From CAZPDM01 sp964585305 (GTDB lineage: Bacteria > Planctomycetota > Uabimicrobiia > Uabimicrobiales > JABWCH01), in NCBI GenBank assembly GCA_964585305.1, contig CAZPDM010000027.1, positions 1 through 45,014 of the forward strand: a stretch of DNA of 45,014 nt. The letters are read 5' to 3'. Positions within the stretch are counted from its first letter, which is position 1. Each line of letters starts with the position of its first letter. Made by a program: the position numbers and the translations under genes. The notes beneath the pieces are model-generated. The model was not told the DNA's origin and did not search any database. It saw only the letters and a program-made list of their open reading frames with translations. Below, one piece after another: positions 26,201 through 33,963 of this stretch.

Positions 26201-26235
26201 CAAAAAAATCTGCGTAAAATACGCAGATTTTTTTG
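26201..26235. terminator. Terminator between convergent genes (16-bp perfect stem)
   Basis: CAAAAAAATCTGCGTA pairs perfectly with TACGCAGATTTTTTTG around AAA. The A7/T7 ends allow action in both directions, for galE-araC and for the PEP-CTERM gene. Confidence 0.92.
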
Positions 26236-26236
26236 T

Positions 26237-27049
26237 TTATTTTTTTCGTTTAAAAAAACGAACTGTAACACAAATTCCACAAATCAATAGAGCTATGGAA
26301 TTAGGTTCTGGAATAGAAGATTGAAAAGCAGCGTCATAGTGTTGTTTAATTGTATCCGCAGAAAGTGCTTTGTTATATACAGCAACTTGTGCAATACCAC
26401 CTTCAAAGAATGAACTTACACCGCCATCTCCACCACGTGCACCAATTCTTATATCTTCATCGTTTTTTACAAGTATGCCAGTATAGCTATAAGAATCTAC
26501 TAAAATACCATTTACATAATGCCGTACCATGCTTCCATCATAAGTAAGAACAACATGACTCCAAACATTTAATGGGATGACAGAACTTCCCCGCCAAGCC
26601 CAAGTGTTGGTATATAAAGCAGATTGTAAAGCTCCTGTTCCGTCTTGTAAGCCATATTCCCAGGCATTTTCTTTATTTAATATCATCCCGCGATCACCAG
26701 AAACACTATAACTAGTGGGTTTGATCCAGGCTTCCATTGTAATATATGGGCTTATATCCAAACTTGTAGTCCCGGATTCGCTAATGTTGACATAAGAACT
26801 GCTAGCTGCATGAATATCCATAGCCTTTGTGTTAGAAAATGGGCCAGAAACCCAAGAAACATTATGATATGTTCCAGCATGGTTATAGCCGCTACTATCC
26901 GCAGCTATATTTCCTCCATTTTCATCCAGTTTCCAATATCCTACTGGTATACTGGCTAATACAGCATTGGAATAACTAATAGCATCTGAATAACTACAAG
27001 GGATTAAGAAAAAAAACAATATAAAAAAGAGAATAATTTTTTGTTGCAT
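26237..27049 (-). CDS. PEP-CTERM-sorted extracellular LamG-domain protein
   Basis: The 270-residue protein has a signal peptide (to about residue 22), a single concanavalin A-like/LamG_3 domain (about 35-240, with GYWKLDENGG, AWIKPTSY, WSHVVLTYDG, FEGGIAQVAVYNKALS) and a C-terminal sorting tail IPEPNSIALLICGI followed by a hydrophobic stretch and RFFKRKK. The P-E-P motif, helix and basic end are the PEP-CTERM signal, recognised by exosortase in exopolysaccharide-producing Gram-negative bacteria. It implies an exosortase elsewhere in the genome. The LamG fold suggests glycan or protein binding at the surface. TAGGAGG precedes the ATG. Confidence 0.9.
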   Translation of the reverse strand: MQQKIILFFILFFFLIPCSYSDAISYSNAVLASIPVGYWKLDENGGNIAADSSGYNHAGTYHNVSWVSGPFSNTKAMDIHAASSSYVNISESGTTSLDISPYITMEAWIKPTSYSVSGDRGMILNKENAWEYGLQDGTGALQSALYTNTWAWRGSSVIPLNVWSHVVLTYDGSMVRHYVNGILVDSYSYTGILVKNDEDIRIGARGGDGGVSSFFEGGIAQVAVYNKALSADTIKQHYDAAFQSSIPEPNSIALLICGICVTVRFFKRKK

Positions 27050-27120
27050 TACGTTTCCTCCTATTGTGATATTGCGATCATAATTTGGTTAGGTGGAGTT
27101 ATTATGGAAATAATTTTAAT

Positions 27121-28410
27121 TTATCGTATTACTTTACGGCTGAAAGCAACAATAAATAAACCCATTAGAACAACGCCAATCATATATTCAATCATGGCTA
27201 TAATTTTAAGAGAGCCGCAGATTCGATTAGGAAGATCGCTATAACCACCACTAAAAGCAATAAGACTTGAATCAAAACCATAGATCAATTTATTTACAAT
27301 ATCTGCATTAAAACCATAAGATTCTGGAGAAGGTTGTGTCCCCAAAGCTAAAAAGTATATAAATCCAAAAGAAAGGACTAAAATAAAACTCAAGCCCAAT
27401 GTACGGAAAGGTTTTGTTCCATAGCCACATCCCAGATCTAAAAAGATGTATTCTAATAAACGATGTAATAATTTTAATGGATTGTAACTTAGCGGAGTTC
27501 CCATACGCTCGCATTTTTTAAATTGGTAGTACGCCCAATCTTCATCATCAAAAAGATTGATTCGTTGGAATGCCGTGCGCAAAAAAGAATATTCTCGTGA
27601 GGCTTCAAGATAAAGCCCATCTTGTTCTGGAAAAACATGTCCTTCTACAATTTCACGGGTAAAAACAATAGAAGTGGTGCAAGCATTTTTGAAAACAAAG
27701 CCTTGTTTAGGGCCTAATGTCATGCCTTGTAAAATAAGGCTACGATCTACCTTAATATTAGAAAAATCCGTACGTCCCATGAGTGTTGATTGTGTCAAAT
27801 CTACGCTTAAATGGCAAACGGAATTATTAAAATGAATATCTCCTTCAAATTTTGCATCTTGCAATTCCATATCGCCACGAATTTCGATATTTGTAAAGAT
27901 TGCTTTTTCTCCCCATTGAGTTTTCTTAAATGTTGCCTTTTCTGGAAAATCTGCATGGGTAAAATTCGCACCCTTTTTAAATTGCACTTCTTGAAATGTT
28001 CCTTCCCCTTTGTATGTTGTGCGGCTAAAATCAGCCTCTTCATTGAAAACGCTTTGATGAAAAGAACAAAAGCCTATCATGGCACTTTCAAAAGAAGCAT
28101 CTCCTTTAAAATTTGCTCGCTGAACACGTCCATGAGCAATTATGCTTCTTTTAAAATCACATTTTTTTTCAAAAGTCGCTTCACTTAAAACAACATTATC
28201 AATAGTGCATCTTCTCACAACAACATCTTCAGTAAATGTAGAGTTATTAAAATCTAAAAGATCAATAGTGCATTCAATTAAGTTAATAGGTTTACTAATT
28301 TGGCGGCGTCCAATAGATAGTCTTTCAATATGTACACCTTCAATTTTTTCACCGGCATCAATTTTTTCTTTGACTTGTTCTATTGCTAAGATTGGACGTT
28401 CTTTTTCCAT
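27121..28410 (-). CDS. Pentapeptide-repeat protein with C-terminal two-helix channel-like domain
   Basis: Residues about 40-240 are pentapeptide-like repeats (A/T-x-F-x-x pattern, for example ANFKGDASFESAM and ATFKKTQWGEKAIF), expected to form a right-handed beta helix. After a linker, residues 337-357 form a membrane helix, 379-393 a re-entrant pore-like segment reading FDSSLIAFSGGYSDLP, and 402-423 a second membrane helix. This is the plan of a two-TM potassium channel pore (Ion_trans_2), with GYSD at the place of GYGD. Its start overlaps the end of the FHA/SpoIIE gene by 25 bases, so translation is probably coupled. Ion conduction is inferred, not shown. Confidence 0.78.
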   Translation of the reverse strand: MEKERPILAIEQVKEKIDAGEKIEGVHIERLSIGRRQISKPINLIECTIDLLDFNNSTFTEDVVVRRCTIDNVVLSEATFEKKCDFKRSIIAHGRVQRANFKGDASFESAMIGFCSFHQSVFNEEADFSRTTYKGEGTFQEVQFKKGANFTHADFPEKATFKKTQWGEKAIFTNIEIRGDMELQDAKFEGDIHFNNSVCHLSVDLTQSTLMGRTDFSNIKVDRSLILQGMTLGPKQGFVFKNACTTSIVFTREIVEGHVFPEQDGLYLEASREYSFLRTAFQRINLFDDEDWAYYQFKKCERMGTPLSYNPLKLLHRLLEYIFLDLGCGYGTKPFRTLGLSFILVLSFGFIYFLALGTQPSPESYGFNADIVNKLIYGFDSSLIAFSGGYSDLPNRICGSLKIIAMIEYMIGVVLMGLFIVAFSRKVIR

Positions 28411-30671
28411 GAAATTCCTCCTGTTTTTCCTAACAAAACAATACTTAAATCATCACGAATTTCGCTTTGCTGTTTTAACCATACTAAAAAATTATCAAGG
28501 AATTCTTCCCAAGGCTGATGCTGAGCAATTTGAGATTCTATTTGATTTTGAACTCTGGTATATTCTAAAAAAGTATCGTCGCTCATTTCAGCTTCTGTTA
28601 CACCATCTGTAAACATAATCAACATATCATCATTTTGAAAAGAAATTGCATCCCAGTAGGTTTTAAATTTTTCGCCTTCGAATAAACCAACAGGAGTTGC
28701 AGGAGTATCTAGAGATACAAGTTTTTTATTATTAGCCTGCCACCATAACGGAGGCACAGAATTTCCAGCAATGCAGACTTCAACACCATGACGTGTAATC
28801 AATAGTACATTGACAAGTGCATATAAAGATTGATAAGACTTTTGTTTTTTTAACGTCAAAAGATGTTGATTCATTGCTAAAACAATTTCTTCAGCACTTT
28901 TTAATTGTTCTGCTAAAATTTTAAACATTCCGGAAATTTGGCTGGCTAATAATGCTGCTGTCGCACCATGCCCGCTAACATCTCCTAAGCATACATATAA
29001 AACATCTTTAGTTTTATGGTAAAGAAAGAAATCTCCAGAAAGATCGTTGATTGCTAAATATTTAAACCATATTCCAATTTTTATATCATCAAAAATATTA
29101 CAAGATGGAGTAAGTAATTTTTGCAATTGTGCAGCGTCTAATAACTCGGCTTTTTGATTAGCTAAGTTTTTATAAAATTTATATTTTCTTTCTCTTCCAG
29201 AAGTTGCAGTATGTTTTTCTGCAGATTCAGGAATATTAAAAAAATAAATAATTTGATTTCCTAAAATAATCGTTGCTTCTTGCGATAAAATCGCAGATTC
29301 TCCAGGTTTAAGAATTTTTTCTTCTAATATAGTTTTTCCATCTGGAGAAATAGACTGAGCACTTTTTTTTTCGATGATAACATCATTTTTCCCAATATTT
29401 TTTGCTAAAAAACCTAAGGGAATTTTAGAAAGCTCTAATTGTTGTCGAGAAATATAGTCATCTCGTAAGCATAAATCACACGTAGAGGAACGCCCAATAA
29501 TAAAACGATTTTTATTGATTTCAATGATTTGTCCATTTGGAGGAGAAATCAATTGAGGGACTAATTGAGCTGTTTCTACTCGATTTTCCCAAAGTAATGT
29601 CATTTCCATTTCACTGGGAGATTCAAATATATTCTGAATTTCTTGAGATTTTTTGGAAGAAGAAATTTCTTTAGAAAAATCAGAAGGTGTTTTAGAAGAT
29701 ATTTGATCGGCAGGCTCCACTTCAGAGCGAATCATTCGTGCAATTTTTTCGTTTTTTTCTTGTATAGGAGATATTGTAGCTGGGAGAGAGGATTTAACAA
29801 TTTTGACGGTTTCTGATGGCTGCAATGAAGATTGTAAGGGAGATGTGGGGGATGATGGTAATGCTGATTTATTGATTCGTACAGTCTCTGAAGAATTTGC
29901 CATCTGCATATCTAATCTTGTTGTTGGCACATCAGGCTGTGCCCCAAGGTTGATAACATCAGCAATAGTAGTCGGAATATTTTGTTGAGTAGGTTTAGTA
30001 ATAGGGACAAATTTTTGTGTTGTTCCAATGCTAGAAGAATTTGTTGGATAATCGCCTATTTTAGAAGGAACTATATTGGGAGATTTTGCCAATTTTTGTG
30101 CTGCTGTTGATAATAATTCTTTTGATTTTGATGTCGAAGGAGGTTCAGTTTTCTCTACTTTTGGTGTTGTATTTGAATCACTTGAAGAAGGTTTGATTAT
30201 GTTAATTCTTTGTGTTGAAGTTTTACTTTTTTGTGATTTATACCGTACTGAAGTTTCCTGTCCAACCATATCAGATGGGGGATGAGAAAGCCCGCTAGGA
30301 AATTTCATCATAGCAGTTTTGTTCCCTATATCTTCGCTTTCTTTGGGAGAACTCAAACGATTGATTTGAATAAAACAAAATATATAATCATCAGCAATAG
30401 CAATTCTGTCTTTATGAGCCAAAGTAAAGGGTTGTGAAATAGGGCGATCATTTATTAAAATAGTTAAGCGATTGGGAATAATGACATAATTATTATCTTC
30501 ATTCTTTGATATAGCAAAATACGCAGGTTCAATGTCCTTTAAAGGAATAAAAAAATCATTATTTGGAGCATTCCCAATTGTTATATAATTCTTTGTGAGC
30601 GTAATTTGCTCCAAAACATTTTGATTACGAAATTGCTCACTAATAAATTCTAAAGCTAAATAAACAACCAT
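28386..30671 (-). CDS. FHA-domain SpoIIE-type (PP2C) serine/threonine phosphatase
   Basis: From the preferred ATG at 30671 the protein has 761 residues. The first FHA-like domain is at about 1-105, then about 240 residues of low-complexity Ser/Thr/Pro-rich linker, a second FHA domain (FIIGRSSTCDLCLRDDYISR) and a C-terminal SpoIIE phosphatase domain with DLSGDFF, LGDVSGHG, FTDGVTEAE and RDDLSIVLL carrying the metal-binding Asp residues. It should read phosphothreonine signals and dephosphorylate a Ser/Thr target such as an anti-sigma antagonist. An in-frame ATG at 30764 would overlap tgt by 26 bases and read through a 10-bp hairpin, which is less likely. No partner kinase is in the window. Confidence 0.87.
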   Translation of the reverse strand: MVVYLALEFISEQFRNQNVLEQITLTKNYITIGNAPNNDFFIPLKDIEPAYFAISKNEDNNYVIIPNRLTILINDRPISQPFTLAHKDRIAIADDYIFCFIQINRLSSPKESEDIGNKTAMMKFPSGLSHPPSDMVGQETSVRYKSQKSKTSTQRINIIKPSSSDSNTTPKVEKTEPPSTSKSKELLSTAAQKLAKSPNIVPSKIGDYPTNSSSIGTTQKFVPITKPTQQNIPTTIADVINLGAQPDVPTTRLDMQMANSSETVRINKSALPSSPTSPLQSSLQPSETVKIVKSSLPATISPIQEKNEKIARMIRSEVEPADQISSKTPSDFSKEISSSKKSQEIQNIFESPSEMEMTLLWENRVETAQLVPQLISPPNGQIIEINKNRFIIGRSSTCDLCLRDDYISRQQLELSKIPLGFLAKNIGKNDVIIEKKSAQSISPDGKTILEEKILKPGESAILSQEATIILGNQIIYFFNIPESAEKHTATSGRERKYKFYKNLANQKAELLDAAQLQKLLTPSCNIFDDIKIGIWFKYLAINDLSGDFFLYHKTKDVLYVCLGDVSGHGATAALLASQISGMFKILAEQLKSAEEIVLAMNQHLLTLKKQKSYQSLYALVNVLLITRHGVEVCIAGNSVPPLWWQANNKKLVSLDTPATPVGLFEGEKFKTYWDAISFQNDDMLIMFTDGVTEAEMSDDTFLEYTRVQNQIESQIAQHQPWEEFLDNFLVWLKQQSEIRDDLSIVLLGKTGGISWKKNVQS

Positions 30672-30689
30672 AAAAAATCTCGTTATTGT

Positions 30690-30714
30690 GTTCCCATTAT
30701 TTTGTAATGGGAAC
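30690..30714. repeat. Perfect hairpin between tgt and the phosphatase gene
   Basis: GTTCCCATTA (30690-30699) and TAATGGGAAC (30705-30714) pair around TTTTG. No adjacent T-tract is present on the minus strand, so it may be a processing or attenuation site, not a full terminator. Confidence 0.55.
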
Positions 30715-30738
30715 GGCTTTAAAAAGTGCGAGAAATTA

Positions 30739-31899
30739 TTAGGATTCTTCTCCATTTTCCCCATTTTCTTGAGGTTGTATCTTATATCTTGCTAAGAAAT
30801 TTTGGCGAAATTCTTTAAATTGTCCTTGTCGAATTGCTTGGCGAATATTCGCCATAAGATTATGATAAAAAGTAATATTATGTAGTGTTAGCAAATGTAA
30901 TCCTGCAATTTCTTCTACTTTTTTAGAAAATAGGTGATGAAGATAGGCTCGTGTAAAATTGCGACAGCAATAACAATTGCATTCAGAATCTATTGGTTCA
31001 ATGCTTTCACTATGGCAAGCATTGCGTATTTGTATTTTTCCGTTTAATGTAAAGGCTCCACCTCCACGTGCATTGCGTGTTGGCATAACGCAATCAAACA
31101 TATCTACACCTAACCCAACAGCCATAAGAATATCTTGTGGTGTTCCTACTCCCATAAGATACCGTGGTTTGCTCTCTGGCAAAATTGCTGTAACGACTTC
31201 GATGCTTTTTGACATGTTTTCTTTTGATTCGCCAACTGCTAATCCACCAATAGAATATCCAGCCATATCCAGCTCAACCATCTCTTGTGCACATTGCCTG
31301 CGTAAATCATCAAAAATGCTTCCTTGCACAATGCCAAATAATGCTTGGTCATCTGGTAATTGTACTTGTGCAGAACGTTTCAGCCAAAGAATACTGCGTT
31401 CCATAGCTGCTTTCGCATCATTATAACTGCACGGCCAACCAATACAATGATCAAGCGGCATCATAATATCAGAGCCTAAACTTTGCTGGATTTCTAAAAC
31501 TCGTTCTGGCGTAAAAACGAATAAATCTCCATTAACATGCGAACGAAAAGTAACGCCATTAGCATCTAACTTTCTTAAGTCTGCTAGAGAAAAAACTTGG
31601 AATCCTCCACTGTCTGTTAAAATAGGCTGGTCCCAGGACATAAACCGATGCAATTTGCCTAGTTTTTCAATGTGTTTTTCACCCGGCCGTACAGCAAGGT
31701 GGTAGGTGTTACCAAGAATAATAGTGCTGCCAGCTTCTTTTAAATCGCGTGGTGTCATAGTTTTTACAACTGCCCGCGTTCCAACTGGCATAAAAACTGG
31801 TGTATCAAAAGAACCATGCGCTGTTTCAATATGACCTGTTCGTGCAAGTGTTCCTGATACATCTTTACAATTTAAAGTGAATTTGAACTTTTTAGTCAT
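30739..31899 (-). CDS. tgt: tRNA-guanine transglycosylase
   Basis: Tgt swaps guanine 34 for preQ1 in tRNAs with GUN anticodons during queuosine synthesis. The 386-residue protein has TDSGGFQVFSL with the general base Asp, GIVQGS, the nucleophile Asp in DMFDCVMPTRNARGG, and the zinc site CNCYCC plus a later His in LLTLHNITFY. Length is normal. The ATG at 31899 (MTKKFKF) is preferred to an in-frame TTG at 31932; AAGAG precedes it. The FHA/SpoIIE gene follows on the same strand. No other queuosine gene is in the window. Confidence 0.96.
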   Translation of the reverse strand: MTKKFKFTLNCKDVSGTLARTGHIETAHGSFDTPVFMPVGTRAVVKTMTPRDLKEAGSTIILGNTYHLAVRPGEKHIEKLGKLHRFMSWDQPILTDSGGFQVFSLADLRKLDANGVTFRSHVNGDLFVFTPERVLEIQQSLGSDIMMPLDHCIGWPCSYNDAKAAMERSILWLKRSAQVQLPDDQALFGIVQGSIFDDLRRQCAQEMVELDMAGYSIGGLAVGESKENMSKSIEVVTAILPESKPRYLMGVGTPQDILMAVGLGVDMFDCVMPTRNARGGGAFTLNGKIQIRNACHSESIEPIDSECNCYCCRNFTRAYLHHLFSKKVEEIAGLHLLTLHNITFYHNLMANIRQAIRQGQFKEFRQNFLARYKIQPQENGENGEES

Positions 31900-31954
31900 G
31901 CGAACTCTTAATGAAAAAAAATGTGCTATCAATAAAATTGATAAAAATATTGTT

Positions 31955-31972
31955 AAAAACTTCTCTAAGAAG
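31955..31972 (-). terminator. Short terminator-like hairpin upstream of tgt
   Basis: On the minus strand CTTCT-TAG-AGAAG is followed by five T. The stem is only 5 bp, so it is weak; it would end the MFS/TPR transcript. Confidence 0.4.
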
Positions 31973-31980
31973 GTAACTAT

Positions 31981-32046
31981 TTTTTATGATTTTTTCAAGA
32001 ATTTTTTATTCTTTTTTTATGATTTTTTCAAGGATTTCTTTTGCTG
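31981..32046. repeat. 33-base tandem duplication at the 3' end of the TPR gene
   Basis: TTTTTATGATTTTTTCAAG recurs with a 33-base period (31981 and 32014). On the minus strand the two units read as EILEKIIKKE-stop and, past the stop, KILEKIIKN, an 11-codon in-frame duplication with the stop between. Confidence 0.65.
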
Positions 32047-32590
32047 GAATAAAATTGGGTTCTATTTGCAGTAAATTTTCTAAATCTTCTTGAAATTTAG
32101 CCGTCTGTTTTAATTGTGAATAAGTTTGTGCACGGTACCAATGTCCATAAATTGAATTTGGAAGAAGTTGAAGATAATTATTCCATTCTTTTAAAGCTAA
32201 TTCTGGTTGTGCTAATTTGTAATAAATTAAACCTTTCCAATAAAAGATAGTAGGATTACCTTTTACTTCCAAATCTTTTAAAATTGAAGATGCTTGAGAT
32301 AGATTATTATGAAAATAATTTTCCCAAGCCTTTTCTAAACTTTCATATAGTGCAAATTCTGCTTGCCATTCTGCTATAGCTGCTGCAGCCATAGCTTTTA
32401 TGTTTTCTTGATGCTGTCTTTTCTCAATTTGCCATTGATTCCATTTTTTCTGTTGCCCTTGATTATATATTAAAAGAGCAATATTTGTAGCTAAAAGAAT
32501 AAAAATCATGCTCAATAATACAAGAAATATCCCATGTTTTTTCAATTCTTGTGATTTATTATTATCGTTAGTATTGCTATTTTGATCCAT
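32006..32590 (-). CDS. Membrane-anchored TPR protein
   Basis: The 194-residue protein has a short polar N-terminus, one membrane helix (about 19-42, GIFLVLLSMIFILLATNIALLIY), a charged helical stretch, and two or three TPR units from about residue 95 (KGLIYYKLAQPELALKEWNNYL, YRAQTYSQLKQTAKFQEDL). By the positive-inside rule the lysine-flanked N-terminus suggests the TPR part faces the periplasm. Partner unknown. The MFS gene ends 24 bases before it on the same strand, so they are likely co-transcribed. Confidence 0.75.
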   Translation of the reverse strand: MDQNSNTNDNNKSQELKKHGIFLVLLSMIFILLATNIALLIYNQGQQKKWNQWQIEKRQHQENIKAMAAAAIAEWQAEFALYESLEKAWENYFHNNLSQASSILKDLEVKGNPTIFYWKGLIYYKLAQPELALKEWNNYLQLLPNSIYGHWYRAQTYSQLKQTAKFQEDLENLLQIEPNFIPAKEILEKIIKKE

Positions 32591-32614
32591 AACTGTTTTA
32601 ACCTTGAAGTATTT

Positions 32615-33862
32615 TTAAGCGGTTTCTGCTATTATAATTTTTTGAGAGTTTTCTTTTTGTAATAAAACTATATAACATGGAACAATTGTAGAATATAGAA
32701 TAACTCCAATAGTCCATACTATAGAAAGACTATAATGCGCACTAAGACTGCTTGCTACCATTAACCCAATCGCATCTCCAAATTTGCCTGCTAAATTTTC
32801 TAAACTAAGTATAGTAAGCCTTCCTTGAGAAGTAGTTTCTTGCTGAATAAGTGTAAATGTAAGAGTTTGCTGATAAGGACTGACCCATTCTAATAATAGA
32901 TAGAAAATAATAAATATATATAAATTAGGAATACATAAACATGCTAAAAAGAGAAAACCTTGTAGAAAAAAAATAAATTTAAGTGAAACTACTGATTGTA
33001 TTTTTTGCAAAAAATAATCCAGCCAAAATGTCCCCAAAAATTGAATAGCTGCAATACATAACCATATATTAGCAATAAACCACATGTCTTTATTAAATTC
33101 AGATTTAAGCAGAGGAATCCATGTAATTCTCGGCGATGCGAGAGCAAAACTTAATAAAAAAGAATCCCAAATAATTACTAATAAAATTTTATTAGATAAA
33201 GCAAGACGATAACCTTCTATAATTGTACGCCATTGCCAACGACGATGTACCTTTCCCCAAGGTAAATCATTTTTAGATTTATCTATTACAGGAGAGGAGA
33301 TAAAATTTGTAATAAGCAAAAAAGCAATGCTAAATGTTATTGTTGCTCCAATTGCTACAAATAACCATGGCATCCGTAAGTCTTTTGCTCCTACTATAGC
33401 ACCAAGAACACCTCCAATAGCTAACGCCAATGTTCCAAGACGTCTTCCTATCATAAAAATATGAGAAACAGTTTGAGAACTTTTTTCATTTTTTATAGAA
33501 ATTTGGTTCATGATCCATGTATTTAAAGTTCCAGAGATTAAAGAAAGTGCTAATGCAGAAATAATCTCTGCTCCACAAAAATGCCAAAAATCTGAACCAT
33601 AAAAAAAGCATAATGCCGCAATTATTTTTAAAAACATTCCACTTAAAAAACAAATTCTAGGCCCGATAATTTCACCTATGGCAGATGTGGGTAATTCCAG
33701 GATCATAACAGAAATGTTAAAAATAGCAAAAACAAGTAAAATATCTTCGTGGCTGAGATGGTGATTTGTTCGCAAATATAAATAAAATGTCGTCTTTGTA
33801 AAAGACAAAGAAAAAGCATAAAGAAAGCGAACAATATAATACCGAGTTACATAAGAGAGCAT
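32615..33862 (-). CDS. Major facilitator superfamily transporter
   Basis: The 415-residue protein has about twelve hydrophobic segments in two halves. The loop after the second helix reads ELPTSAIGEIIGPRICFLSG, corresponding to the MFS motif A region (E-x-P-T-G-x-x-A-D-x-x-G-R). A charged central loop lies near residues 190-205 (DKSKNDLPWGKVHRR). Substrate unknown; the layout resembles drug or metabolite efflux members. It heads a two-gene run with the TPR membrane protein. Confidence 0.86.
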   Translation of the reverse strand: MLSYVTRYYIVRFLYAFSLSFTKTTFYLYLRTNHHLSHEDILLVFAIFNISVMILELPTSAIGEIIGPRICFLSGMFLKIIAALCFFYGSDFWHFCGAEIISALALSLISGTLNTWIMNQISIKNEKSSQTVSHIFMIGRRLGTLALAIGGVLGAIVGAKDLRMPWLFVAIGATITFSIAFLLITNFISSPVIDKSKNDLPWGKVHRRWQWRTIIEGYRLALSNKILLVIIWDSFLLSFALASPRITWIPLLKSEFNKDMWFIANIWLCIAAIQFLGTFWLDYFLQKIQSVVSLKFIFFLQGFLFLACLCIPNLYIFIIFYLLLEWVSPYQQTLTFTLIQQETTSQGRLTILSLENLAGKFGDAIGLMVASSLSAHYSLSIVWTIGVILYSTIVPCYIVLLQKENSQKIIIAETA

Positions 33863-33892
33863 GATTTGATTTGTCCAATAATCTTTTTTCTT

Positions 33893-33936
33893 AAAAAGTT
33901 TTTATCTCTCAAAAAACACAGAGACAAAAACTTTTT
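33893..33936 (-). terminator. Terminator after murD
   Basis: AAAAAGTTTTTATCTCT pairs with AGAGACAAAAACTTTTT with one A-C mismatch around a 10-base loop. The stem ends in a T-run on the minus strand. Confidence 0.7.
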
Positions 33937-33963
33937 AAAAATGAGCAAAGATTTTTCTAAAAT

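Noticed and set aside
27811..28612. Plus-strand open frames of 125 and 156 codons
   Set aside because: They are antisense shadows of the pentapeptide-repeat and phosphatase genes, with Lys/Phe/Ser-biased composition and no family match.
30672..30764. N-terminal extension of the FHA/SpoIIE protein from ATG 30764
   Set aside because: It overlaps tgt and translates a perfect hairpin; the FHA-like domain begins at the ATG at 30671. Not fully excluded, since neither start has a strong ribosome binding site.
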